From contig JAAHFX010000014.1 of the NCBI GenBank assembly GCA_010672785.1, forward strand, positions 196,740-260,739: a stretch of DNA of 64,000 nucleotides. Direction: 5' to 3'. Positions 51,370-60,204 of this stretch are shown here, one piece after another. The notes below the pieces were generated by a model. It was not told where the DNA came from. It searched no databases and worked only from the letters and a program-made list of their open reading frames with translations. The stretch is from Sphaerospermopsis sp. SIO1G1. Its GTDB lineage: Bacteria > Cyanobacteriota > Cyanobacteriia > Cyanobacteriales > Nostocaceae. The translations under genes were made by a program, and so were the position numbers. The first letter of the stretch is position 1, and each line of letters starts with the position of its first letter.

Positions 51370-52707
51370 GTGGGAAAGAAAATACAACTTATTGATAGAG
51401 TCAGACTAGGTTTAGCTGTATCCATTGCTAAAAGTGTCACCTTCTTAGTGCGATCGCTACGTCTTGGTGCTGCAAGTGTTTTACCCGGATCTATTGCGCG
51501 ACGCATTGAACCCCAACTTTTACAATTATTGAGTCAACAAGTAAAAAACGGAGTAATTTTAATTGCTGGTACTAATGGTAAAACTACCACAGCTTTATTG
51601 TTATGCACTATTTTAGAACACAAAGGTTATAAAATTGCTCATAATTCCACTGGTGCAAATCTTGAAAATGGTTTAGCAACAGCTTTAATAGAAAATACCA
51701 GTTTATTAGGTGGTTTAAATGTTGACTATGCAATTTTAGAAGTTGATGAAAATATTGTTCCTAAAGTTTTAAAACCTCTTCAACCGAGAATTATTCTCTG
51801 TTTAAATTTATTTCGTGATCAACTAGATAGATATGGAGAAGTTGACACCATTAGTAAAAAATGGACAAAAGTTATTTCTACTTTACCAGACGATACTGTA
51901 ATTATTCCCAATGCCGATGATCCGACTTTATCTTATTTAGGTCAACAATTACATCAAAAAGTATTATTCTTTGGTTTAAATGAACCAGAAAATTATTTAG
52001 AAGCAATTCCCCATGCAGTAGATTCTATTTATTGTCCTCGCTGTGGACATCCCTTGGATTATCAAGGCGTTTATTTATCTCATTTAGGAGATTTTACCTG
52101 TCCTAGTTGTGGTTTTAATAAAAGTAAACCTCATTTAGAAAGTCAGGAATGGCCGCAAATTCTTGTTGGTTTGTATAATAAATATAATACCTTAGCCGCT
52201 GCCACTGCTACTCAGGAATTAGGTGTTGATGAAGGTACAATTAAATCAACGATCAATAATTTCCAAGCAGCTTTTGGCCGTGCAGAAGATTTAATGATTG
52301 ATGGTAAAAAGGTAAGAATTTTATTATCTAAAAATCCTGTAGGTACAAATGAAACTATTCGAGTAGTCACCCAAAGTTTAGATAAAACTACATTAATGGT
52401 TTTGAATGATCGGACACCAGATGGAACAGATGTTTCTTGGATCTGGGATGTTGATACAGAGAAATTAGTAGAAAGGGGTGGAACATTAATTGTAAGTGGC
52501 GATCGCGTTTATGATATGGCGTTAAGATTGCGTTATAGCGAACCATCTTTAGAAAATAAAATCAATTTAATCGTTGAGGAAGATTTGAAAAAAGCAATCA
52601 CCACAGCTTTAGAACATACACCTGCAAACGAAACTTTACACATTCTTCCTACCTATTCTGCCATGTTAGAAGTGAGGGAAATTTTAACAGGAAGGAAAAT
52701 TCTTTAA
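51370..52707 (+). CDS. murT: MurT-like Mur ligase (DUF1727)
   Basis: 445 residues from GTG 51370 (GKKIQLIDRVRLGL). The central Mur ligase has Walker A ILIAGTNGKTTTALLL and the inserted zinc ribbon CPRCGHPLDY...CPSCGF (four Cys) that marks MurT. The C-terminal DUF1727 domain begins near FGRAEDLMIDGKKVRILLSKNPVGTNE. In Gram-positives MurT works with the glutaminase GatD to amidate lipid II at D-Glu. No gatD-like gene is adjacent here, so the partner must lie elsewhere or the role differs. Confidence 0.9.
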   Translation: MGKKIQLIDRVRLGLAVSIAKSVTFLVRSLRLGAASVLPGSIARRIEPQLLQLLSQQVKNGVILIAGTNGKTTTALLLCTILEHKGYKIAHNSTGANLENGLATALIENTSLLGGLNVDYAILEVDENIVPKVLKPLQPRIILCLNLFRDQLDRYGEVDTISKKWTKVISTLPDDTVIIPNADDPTLSYLGQQLHQKVLFFGLNEPENYLEAIPHAVDSIYCPRCGHPLDYQGVYLSHLGDFTCPSCGFNKSKPHLESQEWPQILVGLYNKYNTLAAATATQELGVDEGTIKSTINNFQAAFGRAEDLMIDGKKVRILLSKNPVGTNETIRVVTQSLDKTTLMVLNDRTPDGTDVSWIWDVDTEKLVERGGTLIVSGDRVYDMALRLRYSEPSLENKINLIVEEDLKKAITTALEHTPANETLHILPTYSAMLEVREILTGRKIL

Positions 52708-52715
52708 AATTGCTA

Positions 52716-52752
52716 GATTTAGATCCCTGAATTCTTGAAGAAGTCGGGGATA
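52716..52752. repeat. GATCCCTGAATTC...AAGTCGGGGAT hairpin
   Basis: A copy of the 50.59-kb hairpin repeat sits 10-45 bp past the murT stop, where it may serve as terminator. Confidence 0.55.
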
Positions 52753-52877
52753 TACAGTGCTTTTTGGTGTCATGAGGTACACTGTTGGCGGGCAAGATGC
52801 CCACCCCACACAAGATGCCCACCCCACAAGAGTTTCATGATTATGATTTGTACCTCATAGCAACGAAATCTGCTGTA
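52753..52877. mobile_element. MITE family 2, copy C
   Basis: TACAGTGCTTTTTGGTGTCA ... GCAACGAAATCTGCTGTA. The centre contains a local duplication (AAGATGCCCACCCCACA twice), making it longer than copies A and E. Bounded by TA at both ends. Confidence 0.82.
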
Positions 52878-52902
52878 ACAAAATTATCTAACCAGTGTTA
52901 CA

Positions 52903-53685
52903 CTAAATAACTAAATAACTGGTATTAGGAACAATAGGAAAGAAAGCGTACTCATACCAAGCAGTCCAAATAAAGCTTCTGATCCAACGTTGATATTTTT
53001 CTGAAGAAATTTGATAATTAAACTCTCCCTCAGCAATATCAATAGATGATAAATGGGAATTACAACCGCAACCATGATGGTAAGTAAAACCATATTTAGA
53101 AGCAATACTTTGGATTTTCATTTGCACAGCAAAAACTTTACCACTGTGTAAAATTGCATCCCAAGCACGTTTATGTTCAATATCCCGTTGATCAAATCTC
53201 AGCGCTCTTTCTTCAAATATATGATCACGATAAATAGGTGCTAAATGTACATGATAAAAACTAGCGGGTAATTGATAACCAAATTCATTAAACAAATCAA
53301 TCCCAATTAAAGCCACCTTTACTTCATTACTAGATTCTAAACCCTGAGATTTCAAATCATTCACAATCTGGTTAAAATCTGGATATTGATCAATTAAAAA
53401 ATCACGGCCATAAAATTCTAAGGTTTCATCAGCTAACTGTGCAAATAACTGAGAAAAACTAGATTTAAACCTTGCTAAATCTGGACGTTCATTGAATAAA
53501 TCTACATCTCCATTTGCCAACTTATATCTAAATAACTGCGCCATTTTTACATAAACTTCTGGATTTGTAAAACCCACATTGGCCTTATTTGTAGCGATAT
53601 CTTGCCAAATTGGGGGTAATTCAGAAATAGCAGCGGCATTTTCACCAGCAATTACCGACAGACTCAGAGATTCAATAATTTGCAT
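52903..53685 (-). CDS. Hypothetical protein
   Basis: 260 residues, soluble, mostly helical. Visible blocks are VKMAQLFRYKLANGDVDLFNERPDLARFKSSFSQL, FYHVHLAPIYRDHIFEERAL and HHGCGCNSHLSSIDIAEG; the Cys and His cluster in the last (HHGCGC) may bind a metal, but no family pattern is met. The tail YEYAFFPIVPNTSYLVI is hydrophobic. I do not recognise it. It is transcribed alone, ending 26 bp from MITE copy C. Confidence 0.6.
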   Translation of the reverse strand: MQIIESLSLSVIAGENAAAISELPPIWQDIATNKANVGFTNPEVYVKMAQLFRYKLANGDVDLFNERPDLARFKSSFSQLFAQLADETLEFYGRDFLIDQYPDFNQIVNDLKSQGLESSNEVKVALIGIDLFNEFGYQLPASFYHVHLAPIYRDHIFEERALRFDQRDIEHKRAWDAILHSGKVFAVQMKIQSIASKYGFTYHHGCGCNSHLSSIDIAEGEFNYQISSEKYQRWIRSFIWTAWYEYAFFPIVPNTSYLVI

Positions 53686-53832
53686 AACAAAAATCTTAAT
53701 TCTAACTCACTATTATATCATATAAATAAAATAAAAAATCACCCTCACTTCATCAAATTAGCACTATTTATTTTCTGATTTTTCTGCGCTTCTGCGTGAA
53801 AATAAACCCCTCATCAAGTAAACATTCAAATG

Positions 53833-53955
53833 TTAGCTAAAGAGCATAGTTGCATTCGCCCCTACCATCAGCATTTTGATGACATCATGGGAGTTTTGAA
53901 CACCACTAGTTGCAGCCAAACTAGCTTGTTTTTGAATCAGGTAAATAAATGAGCG
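53833..53955 (-). pseudogene. C-terminal fragment of a dihydroorotate dehydrogenase-like protein
   Basis: On the minus strand the frame reads ASLAATSGVQNSHDVIKMLM and VGANATMLFS before TAA (53833-53835). This is the FMN-phosphate-binding end of the PyrD-like protein found in cyanobacteria (pattern SLAATSGVH..QDVLKMLMVGA). Only about 40 codons survive, without a start or the rest of the barrel. It lies in a 397-bp gap otherwise free of genes. Confidence 0.65.
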
Positions 53956-54082
53956 GTGATTTTCAGCAGTCGGGGATATTTTGTTTTTTTAGATTATTCA
54001 GCAGTTGCCTCAGATGGATTTTCAGGTAATATTCTGGCGGCTAAATATTGATACATTAAATTTTATCAATCATCTTTGCTGA

Positions 54083-54448
54083 TTATGACGATAAATTTGT
54101 TAAAAAATCAGGTATTTCTAAAATATGAAAATATACTAACAAAGCTACTATAATTGTATATAGGGTAGAACCTCCCAAACCTAAAATTAAATCTCTTTTC
54201 AAATTATGTTGTTCTGCCTGAAAAAACATATCCATAGCACCCATTTGCATCATCACAATTCCCAACACATTGGAAATCCAATAACCAATAATTGTAAATT
54301 GAAAAAACCAATCTGGTTTAGCCCAACTTACTAAATAAGCAAATAACAAAGCAATTGGTAAATTAAAAAATATATCATTCCACCAAGACAAAGGTGATAA
54401 CATATAACCTATACCAATAAATAAACTACCACGGATTTTTTGCAGCAT
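54083..54448 (-). CDS. Small integral membrane protein
   Basis: 121 residues with about three membrane segments: IFFNLPIALLFAYLVSW (25-42), FTIIGYWISNVLGIVMMQM (51-70) and LGLGGSTLYTIIVALLVYFHIL (90-111). A soluble loop (DMFFQAEQHNLKRDL) lies between the second and third. No family or catalytic motif is recognised. It is 58 bp downstream of the fibrillin gene on the same strand and may share its transcript. Confidence 0.6.
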   Translation of the reverse strand: MLQKIRGSLFIGIGYMLSPLSWWNDIFFNLPIALLFAYLVSWAKPDWFFQFTIIGYWISNVLGIVMMQMGAMDMFFQAEQHNLKRDLILGLGGSTLYTIIVALLVYFHILEIPDFLTNLSS

Positions 54449-54506
54449 TAATTTACTACCTCTACTATCCCAGAAATATTATCTAACTTAAAAAAATATC
54501 AGTGCT

Positions 54507-55139
54507 TCAGTACCCAAAATCATCAGCTTTTTTGAGGATAAATAAACTCTCATCTCCTCCCCTACCAATTCTGATTTTCTCATCTAAATAGGTAATATCA
54601 AGTGTAGGCACTCTACCTTTTGGTCCTTTAGCCTCTACAATCCTCAAAGGACTTAATTGAGGAGTATTCACACCTACAATTTTATCAATTGCTAAATAGC
54701 GTTTATCAAAATTTACATTGATTCGTTTATCTGGTAAACCAGATGTATCTAAATCTGGCTCAAAACTAGCTGTTACTTTTACATATCCTGAGATGAATTT
54801 GAGGGGATGTTTGACATAAGCAATGTTAAAAAACTGTGTATCATTAACATTAATTATTTGATAAACCTGACCTATTTTTAATCCCAGTGGTAAAGAATCT
54901 AAAGTTCTAATTTCTCTAGCTGTAGAATATTGTAGTTGCCAAGCTCCATTTAATAAATTAATAGCATTTTGGAGAGGTTGGGGATAAGGATTTAGTTTTT
55001 CTAATTCAACTGTTAAATGTTCTATTTCCGTGACTTGAGCAGCATTTATTTTTAGATCAGTGATAGGAGAACCGTCATTTTTGCCGTTAATTTCATTCAG
55101 TATCTTTTCTAATTTATCTTTGAGATTTTGACGATCCAT
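54507..55139 (-). CDS. Fibrillin / plastid-lipid-associated protein (PAP)
   Basis: 210 residues. NLLNGAWQLQYSTAREI is the lipocalin-like opening of PAP/fibrillin, and VYQIINVNDTQFFNIAYV, INVNFDKRYLAIDKIVG and LDITYLDEKIRIGRGGDESLFILKK form the beta strands with the C-terminal conserved Asp. Cyanobacterial fibrillins associate with thylakoids and help resist photo-oxidative stress. There is no signal peptide. It may be expressed with the small membrane protein that follows. Confidence 0.88.
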   Translation of the reverse strand: MDRQNLKDKLEKILNEINGKNDGSPITDLKINAAQVTEIEHLTVELEKLNPYPQPLQNAINLLNGAWQLQYSTAREIRTLDSLPLGLKIGQVYQIINVNDTQFFNIAYVKHPLKFISGYVKVTASFEPDLDTSGLPDKRINVNFDKRYLAIDKIVGVNTPQLSPLRIVEAKGPKGRVPTLDITYLDEKIRIGRGGDESLFILKKADDFGY

Positions 55140-55279
55140 AAACTGGTATTTGTTTGATTTAACAAATCTAATTTTAACTTAAAATGGTACTTAAAATCAT
55201 AAATATGACAATATTTCATAGACATTTGAGGCTTATTGAACTCTCGCATATTACTGAGAATTGCTACATAAACAGGACT

Positions 55280-55436
55280 TACAGCAGATTTCGTAGCTAT
55301 GAGAAATCATAATCATGAAACTCTTGTGGAGTGGGAATCTTCTGTGGGATGGGCATCTTGTGTGGAGTGGGAATCTTCTGTGGGGTGGGCATCTTGCCCG
55401 CCCATAACCTAACTCATGATACCGGAAAGAACTGTA
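55280..55436. mobile_element. MITE family 2, copy D (reverse orientation, internally expanded)
   Basis: TACAGCAGATTTCGTAGCTA ... ACCGGAAAGAACTGTA. The central part repeats GTGGAGTGGGAATCTTCTGT about four times with variations, so this copy is ~50 bp longer than A and E. Bounded by TA. Confidence 0.8.
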
Positions 55437-55718
55437 TGCAAAATCCACTTCAAAACATAATCATTTTTTGTTAAGTCGTTTATTTATTACCTGTGTATTG
55501 TATTTTTATCTGTATTTTACCCCACGTATTTAAGTTAAAACATAATATTGAGGAACTTGTGAGGAAATACAAAAATTGTAATAATTACTTATCTAAGTTA
55601 CTAATGATTTAATTTTTGAAATTAAATTTATGTTAATAAGTTATTATTTTTGGAAAACATAAGTTATATGATAGAAATCCACCAAATCGAAAATTTAGAT
55701 AAAATGTGAGGCTGTTTT
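55437..55718. other. AT-rich gap before the pentapeptide gene
   Basis: About 280 bp of AT-rich sequence, without ORF, repeat or strong hairpin. Presumably it holds the promoter of the pentapeptide gene. Confidence 0.4.
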
Positions 55719-56105
55719 ATGCTTGAAATAAATTTTCAACAGCCAGTTAACAATGCTGCCACTGTGATTGAAGAATATTTAGCAGGTAAACGAGACTTTG
55801 AAAGAGCAGAATTAGGTGAAGCTAATTTGTCAGGTATTGATTTAAAAGGTGCTGATCTGAGTTATGCCGATCTAAGTACAGCTAATCTTAGTCGTGCTAA
55901 TCTGCGGGGATGTGATTTAAGCTTTGCTGACTTAAGTCAAGCTAATTTACAAGATGCAGACTTACGCGGTGCAATGTTGTTTTCTGCTGATTTGCGTCAA
56001 GCTGATTTACAAGGAACACATTTAGAAAAAGCAGACTGCGATCATAATACCCATTTTCCTAACAGTTTTGATCCTATTGCAGCAGGAGTAAAAATGAGTG
56101 AATAA
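55719..56105 (+). CDS. Pentapeptide repeat protein
   Basis: 128 residues. Residues ~28-108 hold consecutive A(D/N)LXX units (GANL, DLSYADLSTANLSRANL, DLSQANLQDADLRGA, DLRQADLQGTHLEKA), forming a right-handed quadrilateral beta-helix of about 3-4 turns. The N-terminal helix (VIEEYLAGKRDFERAELG) starts the coil. Small cyanobacterial members have no defined function. Cytoplasmic, since no signal is seen. It stands alone with a long repeat-rich spacer downstream. Confidence 0.93.
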   Translation: MLEINFQQPVNNAATVIEEYLAGKRDFERAELGEANLSGIDLKGADLSYADLSTANLSRANLRGCDLSFADLSQANLQDADLRGAMLFSADLRQADLQGTHLEKADCDHNTHFPNSFDPIAAGVKMSE

Positions 56106-56786
56106 CCATAACAAAATAAATTTCTGTTTTTTTACCTGAAACTCTCTATTTCTCTTGCTTCTTCAAAACTTACCCTTTTTGCTTAAGTCCCGTTAAGAAA
56201 AATGTTGGTATATGGATAGCTTATTAACGGGGTTTAGGCAAGATATGCAAGTATCTAATATCACTATTCAAAAATTTTTAAACATCCTCTTATATTCAAA
56301 TTCAACAGAACTTACCCCAAGTCTTAATCATTAGGACTTCAAAAATTCAACTTAGCCTCACATCCTGACTAATACCAAATCTAATTCTGAAAACACTCGG
56401 GACTTACGCAAAAATCTTCCAAAACTCTATTCCTCTGCGTTCTCTGCGTTCTCTGCGGTTTGATATTCCGTGACTCATGCGTAAGTCCTGACAACTATAA
56501 ATTATACGAATTGACAAAGTTATCCAGATGATCAGTATAGATCAGAGAACAAAGATAAGGACGAAACTTTAAACATCAAGAATAGGAAAAAGGAGATTCT
56601 ATGAGCTAATTAGTCCATACTACCTCTGTGTGATTTTTAAATAAAAAGCAAAATTTATATCATAGTCATAACTTAATAGAGTTTATTTTCAGAATTTGTC
56701 GAAAACTTACAATAAAACACACACTGAAATAGTTTTGTTTGCTTGAATAGCTATATTAAGAGTACAGAAAATGGCAATTCTGAATT
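56106..56786. other. 681-bp gene-free region with repeats
   Basis: Contains an imperfect inverted repeat at about 56189-56231 (CCCGTTAA / TTAACGGG with extended arms), MITE family 1 copy 4 (56398-56490), and AT-rich DNA before the zinc-ribbon gene. No RNA gene is recognised and no ORF is credible. Confidence 0.6.
56398..56490. mobile_element. MITE family 1, copy 4 (CTCTGCG core)
   Basis: CGGGACTTACGC / GCGTAAGTCCTG ends around a core with TCCTCTGCGTTCTCTGCG, unrelated to the core of copies 1-3. The flanks ACACT / ACAAC match in only three of five bases, so the target duplication is blurred. Confidence 0.8.
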
Positions 56787-57032
56787 ATGGCTACGAAAAC
56801 TATTCATGTGAAAGAATATACTGTCAGAGCGCACACTAGACAGATTCACACTCGTGTTTTTCATTTTGTGTGTAAAAAATGTAATGAACCAACAACAAGA
56901 GAAACATTTGGTCCAAGACCTTTATATTGTGAAAGTTGCCGTCCTCCTCAACCTCCTAAAAAATCTCTACAAGCATCAAGAAAAGCTAAACCTCGCGCCA
57001 TGAATTACAAAAGTGATGTTAATTTTGACTAA
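56787..57032 (+). CDS. Small zinc-ribbon protein
   Basis: 81 residues, basic. Cys-xx-Cys (VCKKCNEP) and Cys-xx-Cys (YCESCRPP), about 19 residues apart, form a likely zinc ribbon. The N-terminal HVKEYTVRAHTRQIHTRVF and the C-terminal Lys/Arg-rich tail (PPKKSLQASRKAKPRA) suggest nucleic-acid binding. It is followed after 4 bp by the tandem winged-helix protein, so the two form an operon and may work as one DNA-binding system. Family not recognised. Confidence 0.7.
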   Translation: MATKTIHVKEYTVRAHTRQIHTRVFHFVCKKCNEPTTRETFGPRPLYCESCRPPQPPKKSLQASRKAKPRAMNYKSDVNFD

Positions 57033-57036
57033 TTAA

Positions 57037-58035
57037 ATGACTATGAAAACTCAAGAAAAACTGCAACCTCCCTCAGAGTTATTTATTCGACCATTGCTAG
57101 AATTACGTGACTACTATGCTAATCTTACTCAAGAGTATCAACGGTTATTTATAGAAGCGCGATCGCAATTAGATCACGTGGAAGCTCTGTTATCTCCTTG
57201 GTCTTATCCTGATGATCATCACCCTATTTCCCCATTAGAAACTGTTGAAAAACAGAGTTCACGTTTATTTTTATCATCAGATCATAGTTCAGATTTGGAT
57301 TTGTTAGATTCTCCAAAATCAGAATTTATTCAACCTGAACAATGGCCAGTAAATGATGCAGTTGCAGTTACTACAAAATCGGAAAATTCTCATCAGAACA
57401 TTCAGTCTCTAGATAGTTACGATCATTTTACTAAGGGTGCAGAAATTCCCATGCTTCCTGAGTATAAATCTATGACTCGAATGGAAGCTTTAAGAGTTTT
57501 CTTACATGAGTATGCTGGAACTGTTTGCCATATAGATTTTATCGTGCGAGCGCTCTATGGTAATCTAGAATCTACTGTCTTCAAAATTGTTAAAGGTAGG
57601 GTACAATCTTCTCTGACTCAAGGTAGAGAAAGAGGTTATTGGTCTGCGATTCCTAATGAACCAGGTTGTTATACCCTAGCTTTAAGTCTGTTAGATCCTA
57701 ACTATCAAAGTAGCTCTCCTTCTCGTAGTAGAACTAGAAGGAAAAAGCCTAGTATCACATCAAAAACTCCAGAAATACCCATGCTCAAACAGTTTGAAGG
57801 TCAATTTTTAATTGATGCTCTCACAACTTTTTTAGAACAACATCGGGGTAAAGTTTTTGGTGTGAATGAAGTTATTATTGGTATCTATGGAGAACTTGAT
57901 GAACGACAAATTAGAGAGGTGAAAAATAAAGTTCTCAATGAATTATCTAGAGGTCATCGTATTGGAAGATTTACCAGAGTTCCTCACCAAATTGGTATGT
58001 ATACTTGGGATGCGAGGATGATATCTAGAAGGTAG
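57037..58035 (+). CDS. Protein with two winged-helix-like repeats
   Basis: 332 residues. An N-terminal helical part (ELRDYYANLTQEYQRLFIEARSQLDHVE) is followed by a polar linker and two similar modules of about 75 residues, each opening EIPML: residues ~135-215 (MTRMEALRVFLHEYAGTV...GYWSAIPNEPGCYTL) and ~245-325 (FLIDALTTFLEQHRGKVFGV...GRFTRVPHQIGMYTW). The helix-helix-helix-wing pattern suggests winged-helix, perhaps HARE-HTH-like, DNA binding. A basic stretch (SRSRTRRKKPS) joins the modules. Its ATG is 4 bp after the zinc-ribbon gene. Function unknown. Confidence 0.7.
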   Translation: MTMKTQEKLQPPSELFIRPLLELRDYYANLTQEYQRLFIEARSQLDHVEALLSPWSYPDDHHPISPLETVEKQSSRLFLSSDHSSDLDLLDSPKSEFIQPEQWPVNDAVAVTTKSENSHQNIQSLDSYDHFTKGAEIPMLPEYKSMTRMEALRVFLHEYAGTVCHIDFIVRALYGNLESTVFKIVKGRVQSSLTQGRERGYWSAIPNEPGCYTLALSLLDPNYQSSSPSRSRTRRKKPSITSKTPEIPMLKQFEGQFLIDALTTFLEQHRGKVFGVNEVIIGIYGELDERQIREVKNKVLNELSRGHRIGRFTRVPHQIGMYTWDARMISRR

Positions 58036-58190
58036 GGAGTTGGGGTGATGGGGTGATGGGGTGATGGGGTGAGGGGGTGAAATTTCTTTACCAATCACCA
58101 ATCACCAATAACCAATAACCAATAACCAGTCACCAGTCACCAGTCACCAATCACCAATCACCAATCACCCACTCACCAATCACCAATCAC
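58036..58190. repeat. GGGGTGAT and CACCAATCACCAAT tandem repeats
   Basis: About six GGTGATGG units come first, then about fifteen (A)TCACCA(A/G)T heptamers, filling the gap between two convergent genes. Confidence 0.92.
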
Positions 58191-59699
58191 CTACTTCATG
58201 TCATAACCGAATAAATTGGGATCAACTTCTCCTAAGTTTAAATCTGCTAACCCATACTCTTCCCAACGTCTATCTACCATTGCAGCAACATCAGGATCTG
58301 ATTCTAAAGGAGCGCCCCATTCATGTTCTGTTTCTGGGGGAATTTTAGTGGTTGCATCTATTCCCATTCTTCCTCCTAAACCGAGTTTTTCACTGGCAAA
58401 ATCTAAGGTGTCAAAGGGGGTATTTGGTAATATGAAAACATCCCTGGTTGGATCAACTTTAGAACTAATTGCCCAGACAACTTGACGCGGATCTCTAATG
58501 TTAATATCTTTATCTACAACGATCACAAATTTTGTATATGTGAATTGTGGTAAGGCACTCCAAAATGCTAACGCTGCTCGTCTTGCTTGTCCAGGATATG
58601 CTTTATCAATAGAAATAATTGCCGCTTTGTAACTTAATGCTTCCATTGGGAGGAAGAAGTCAACTATTTCTGATACTTGTTGCCTTAAAATAGGTGTGTA
58701 AATCCGATTCAGAGCGATCGCCATCATTGCTTCTTCTTTGGGTGGACGACCGCTAAATGTGGTTAAATAAATTGGATCTTTGCGGTGTGTCATGCACTGG
58801 AAGCGAACTAATGGTGAATCTTCCACACCGCCATAATATCCCATGTGATCACCAAAAGGCCCATCGGGTAAAACTTCCCCTGGGGTAATTGTTCCTTCTA
58901 AGACAAATTCCGAATCTGCGGGTACTTCTAAGTCTACTGTTTTACACTTGGCTAATTGTACCCCTGAACCGCCATATAATCCCGCAAATAACCATTCTGA
59001 TAAGTCTACAGGAATTGGTGTGGCTGCGGCCATGATGATTAAAGGATCTACACCCAGAGCGATCGCAACTTCTAATTTTTTACCATTTTCCGCGGCTTTC
59101 CGTAAATGTCTTGCACCACCCCGTACCGATAACCAGTGTACGGTCATGGTATTCTTAGATTGAAGTTGTAAACGATACACACCTACGTTAGGAGTTCCAG
59201 TCTCACAATCCTTGGTAATTACCAATCCTAGGGTAATGATTTTTCCGGCATCTCCGGGATAAGGACGTATTAAAGGTAACTTAGTTAAATCTAAATCATC
59301 ACCTTCCACAACCACCTGTTGACAAGCGGGGAAAAAATCTCTTCCTGGTTTCGCTTTGACAACGTCAAACAAAACCTTCCCAAAATCTACCGCTTGGGAA
59401 ATCTTCTTGGGTGGTTTGGGTTGCTGAAGCATACTCAACTTTTTACCCAGAGTTTCCAACTCCTCTGGTTTTTCCATATTCATGGCCCAGCATATCCTTT
59501 CCACCGTCCCCATTAAATTCACCGCAACGGGGAAGGATGCACCTTTGACATTTTCAAAAATTAAACCGGGACCACCTTGTTGTAGCATTCGGTTAGAAAT
59601 CTCAGCAATTTCCATATCTGAGTCTACTAGAGCCGAAATTCGCTTTAATTGTCCTCTTTCTTCCAGAATTTTAATAAATCCCCGTAAATCTCGCGCCAT
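58191..59699 (-). CDS. UbiD family decarboxylase
   Basis: 502 residues, full length. MARDLRGFIKILEERGQLKRI, the mid FPACQQVVVEGDDLDLTKLPLIRPYPGD, VPADSEFVLEGTITPGEVLPDGPFGDHMGYYGG (acidic and basic active-site residues) and the late PGQARRAALAFWS are typical. UbiD enzymes use prenylated FMN, made by UbiX, for reversible decarboxylation; in cyanobacteria the likely role is in plastoquinone or phylloquinone-related 4-hydroxybenzoate decarboxylation. No ubiX is in the window. Transcribed alone, with a repeat-rich spacer upstream. Confidence 0.93.
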   Translation of the reverse strand: MARDLRGFIKILEERGQLKRISALVDSDMEIAEISNRMLQQGGPGLIFENVKGASFPVAVNLMGTVERICWAMNMEKPEELETLGKKLSMLQQPKPPKKISQAVDFGKVLFDVVKAKPGRDFFPACQQVVVEGDDLDLTKLPLIRPYPGDAGKIITLGLVITKDCETGTPNVGVYRLQLQSKNTMTVHWLSVRGGARHLRKAAENGKKLEVAIALGVDPLIIMAAATPIPVDLSEWLFAGLYGGSGVQLAKCKTVDLEVPADSEFVLEGTITPGEVLPDGPFGDHMGYYGGVEDSPLVRFQCMTHRKDPIYLTTFSGRPPKEEAMMAIALNRIYTPILRQQVSEIVDFFLPMEALSYKAAIISIDKAYPGQARRAALAFWSALPQFTYTKFVIVVDKDINIRDPRQVVWAISSKVDPTRDVFILPNTPFDTLDFASEKLGLGGRMGIDATTKIPPETEHEWGAPLESDPDVAAMVDRRWEEYGLADLNLGEVDPNLFGYDMK

Positions 59700-59866
59700 A
59701 TCTTTAAAAGTTAAGAAGTGTAAATTCTTCTTGATCTTAACTTGATCTTTAGATTTGTAATCAATTGCTAGGATTTTTGAGTCCTAACGCAGATAGATAC
59801 GGATTAACACAGATAATTATATATAGTTAAAATTAGGCGTGAATTATGGAGTATAAAACTGAATAA

Positions 59867-59973
59867 TACAGCACTTTCCGGTGTCATGAGGTACATTTTA
59901 GGCGGGCAAGATGCCCACCCCACAAGAGTTTCATGATTATAACTTGTACCTCATAGCAACAAAATCTGCTGTA
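59867..59973. mobile_element. MITE family 2, copy E
   Basis: TACAGCACTTTCCGGTGTCA ... GCAACAAAATCTGCTGTA, with the GGCGGGCAAGATGCCCACC core hairpin. It is one of the two best-preserved copies, bounded by TA. Confidence 0.85.
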
Positions 59974-60111
59974 TTTCGTGAGAATCAGGATAACCGGGAT
60001 TACAGGATGTACAGGATGTTCTTGTTGATTGTCTATGAGAAATACATACTTTAGGATGATTGATAAATTAAATCATCTATTAATTTATTCGCTATTACTT
60101 CTTGACTATTA

Positions 60112-60204
60112 TAGAACTTACGCACGAGGCACGGAATATCAAACCGCAGAGAACGCAGAGAACGCAGAGGAATAGATTTTTGGAATATTTTTGCTTAAGT
60201 CCTG
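60112..60204. mobile_element. MITE family 1, copy 5 (CTCTGCG core, reverse)
   Basis: TAGAACTTACGC / GCTTAAGTCCTG ends with TATTA duplicated on both sides (60107-60111 and 60205-60209). The core AACCGCAGAGAACGCAGAGA is the reverse complement of the copy 4 core. Confidence 0.88.

Noticed and set aside
56106..56786. Non-coding RNA gene in the long spacer
   Set aside because: Hairpins there are explained by an inverted repeat and a MITE; no known RNA motif or tRNA fold was seen.
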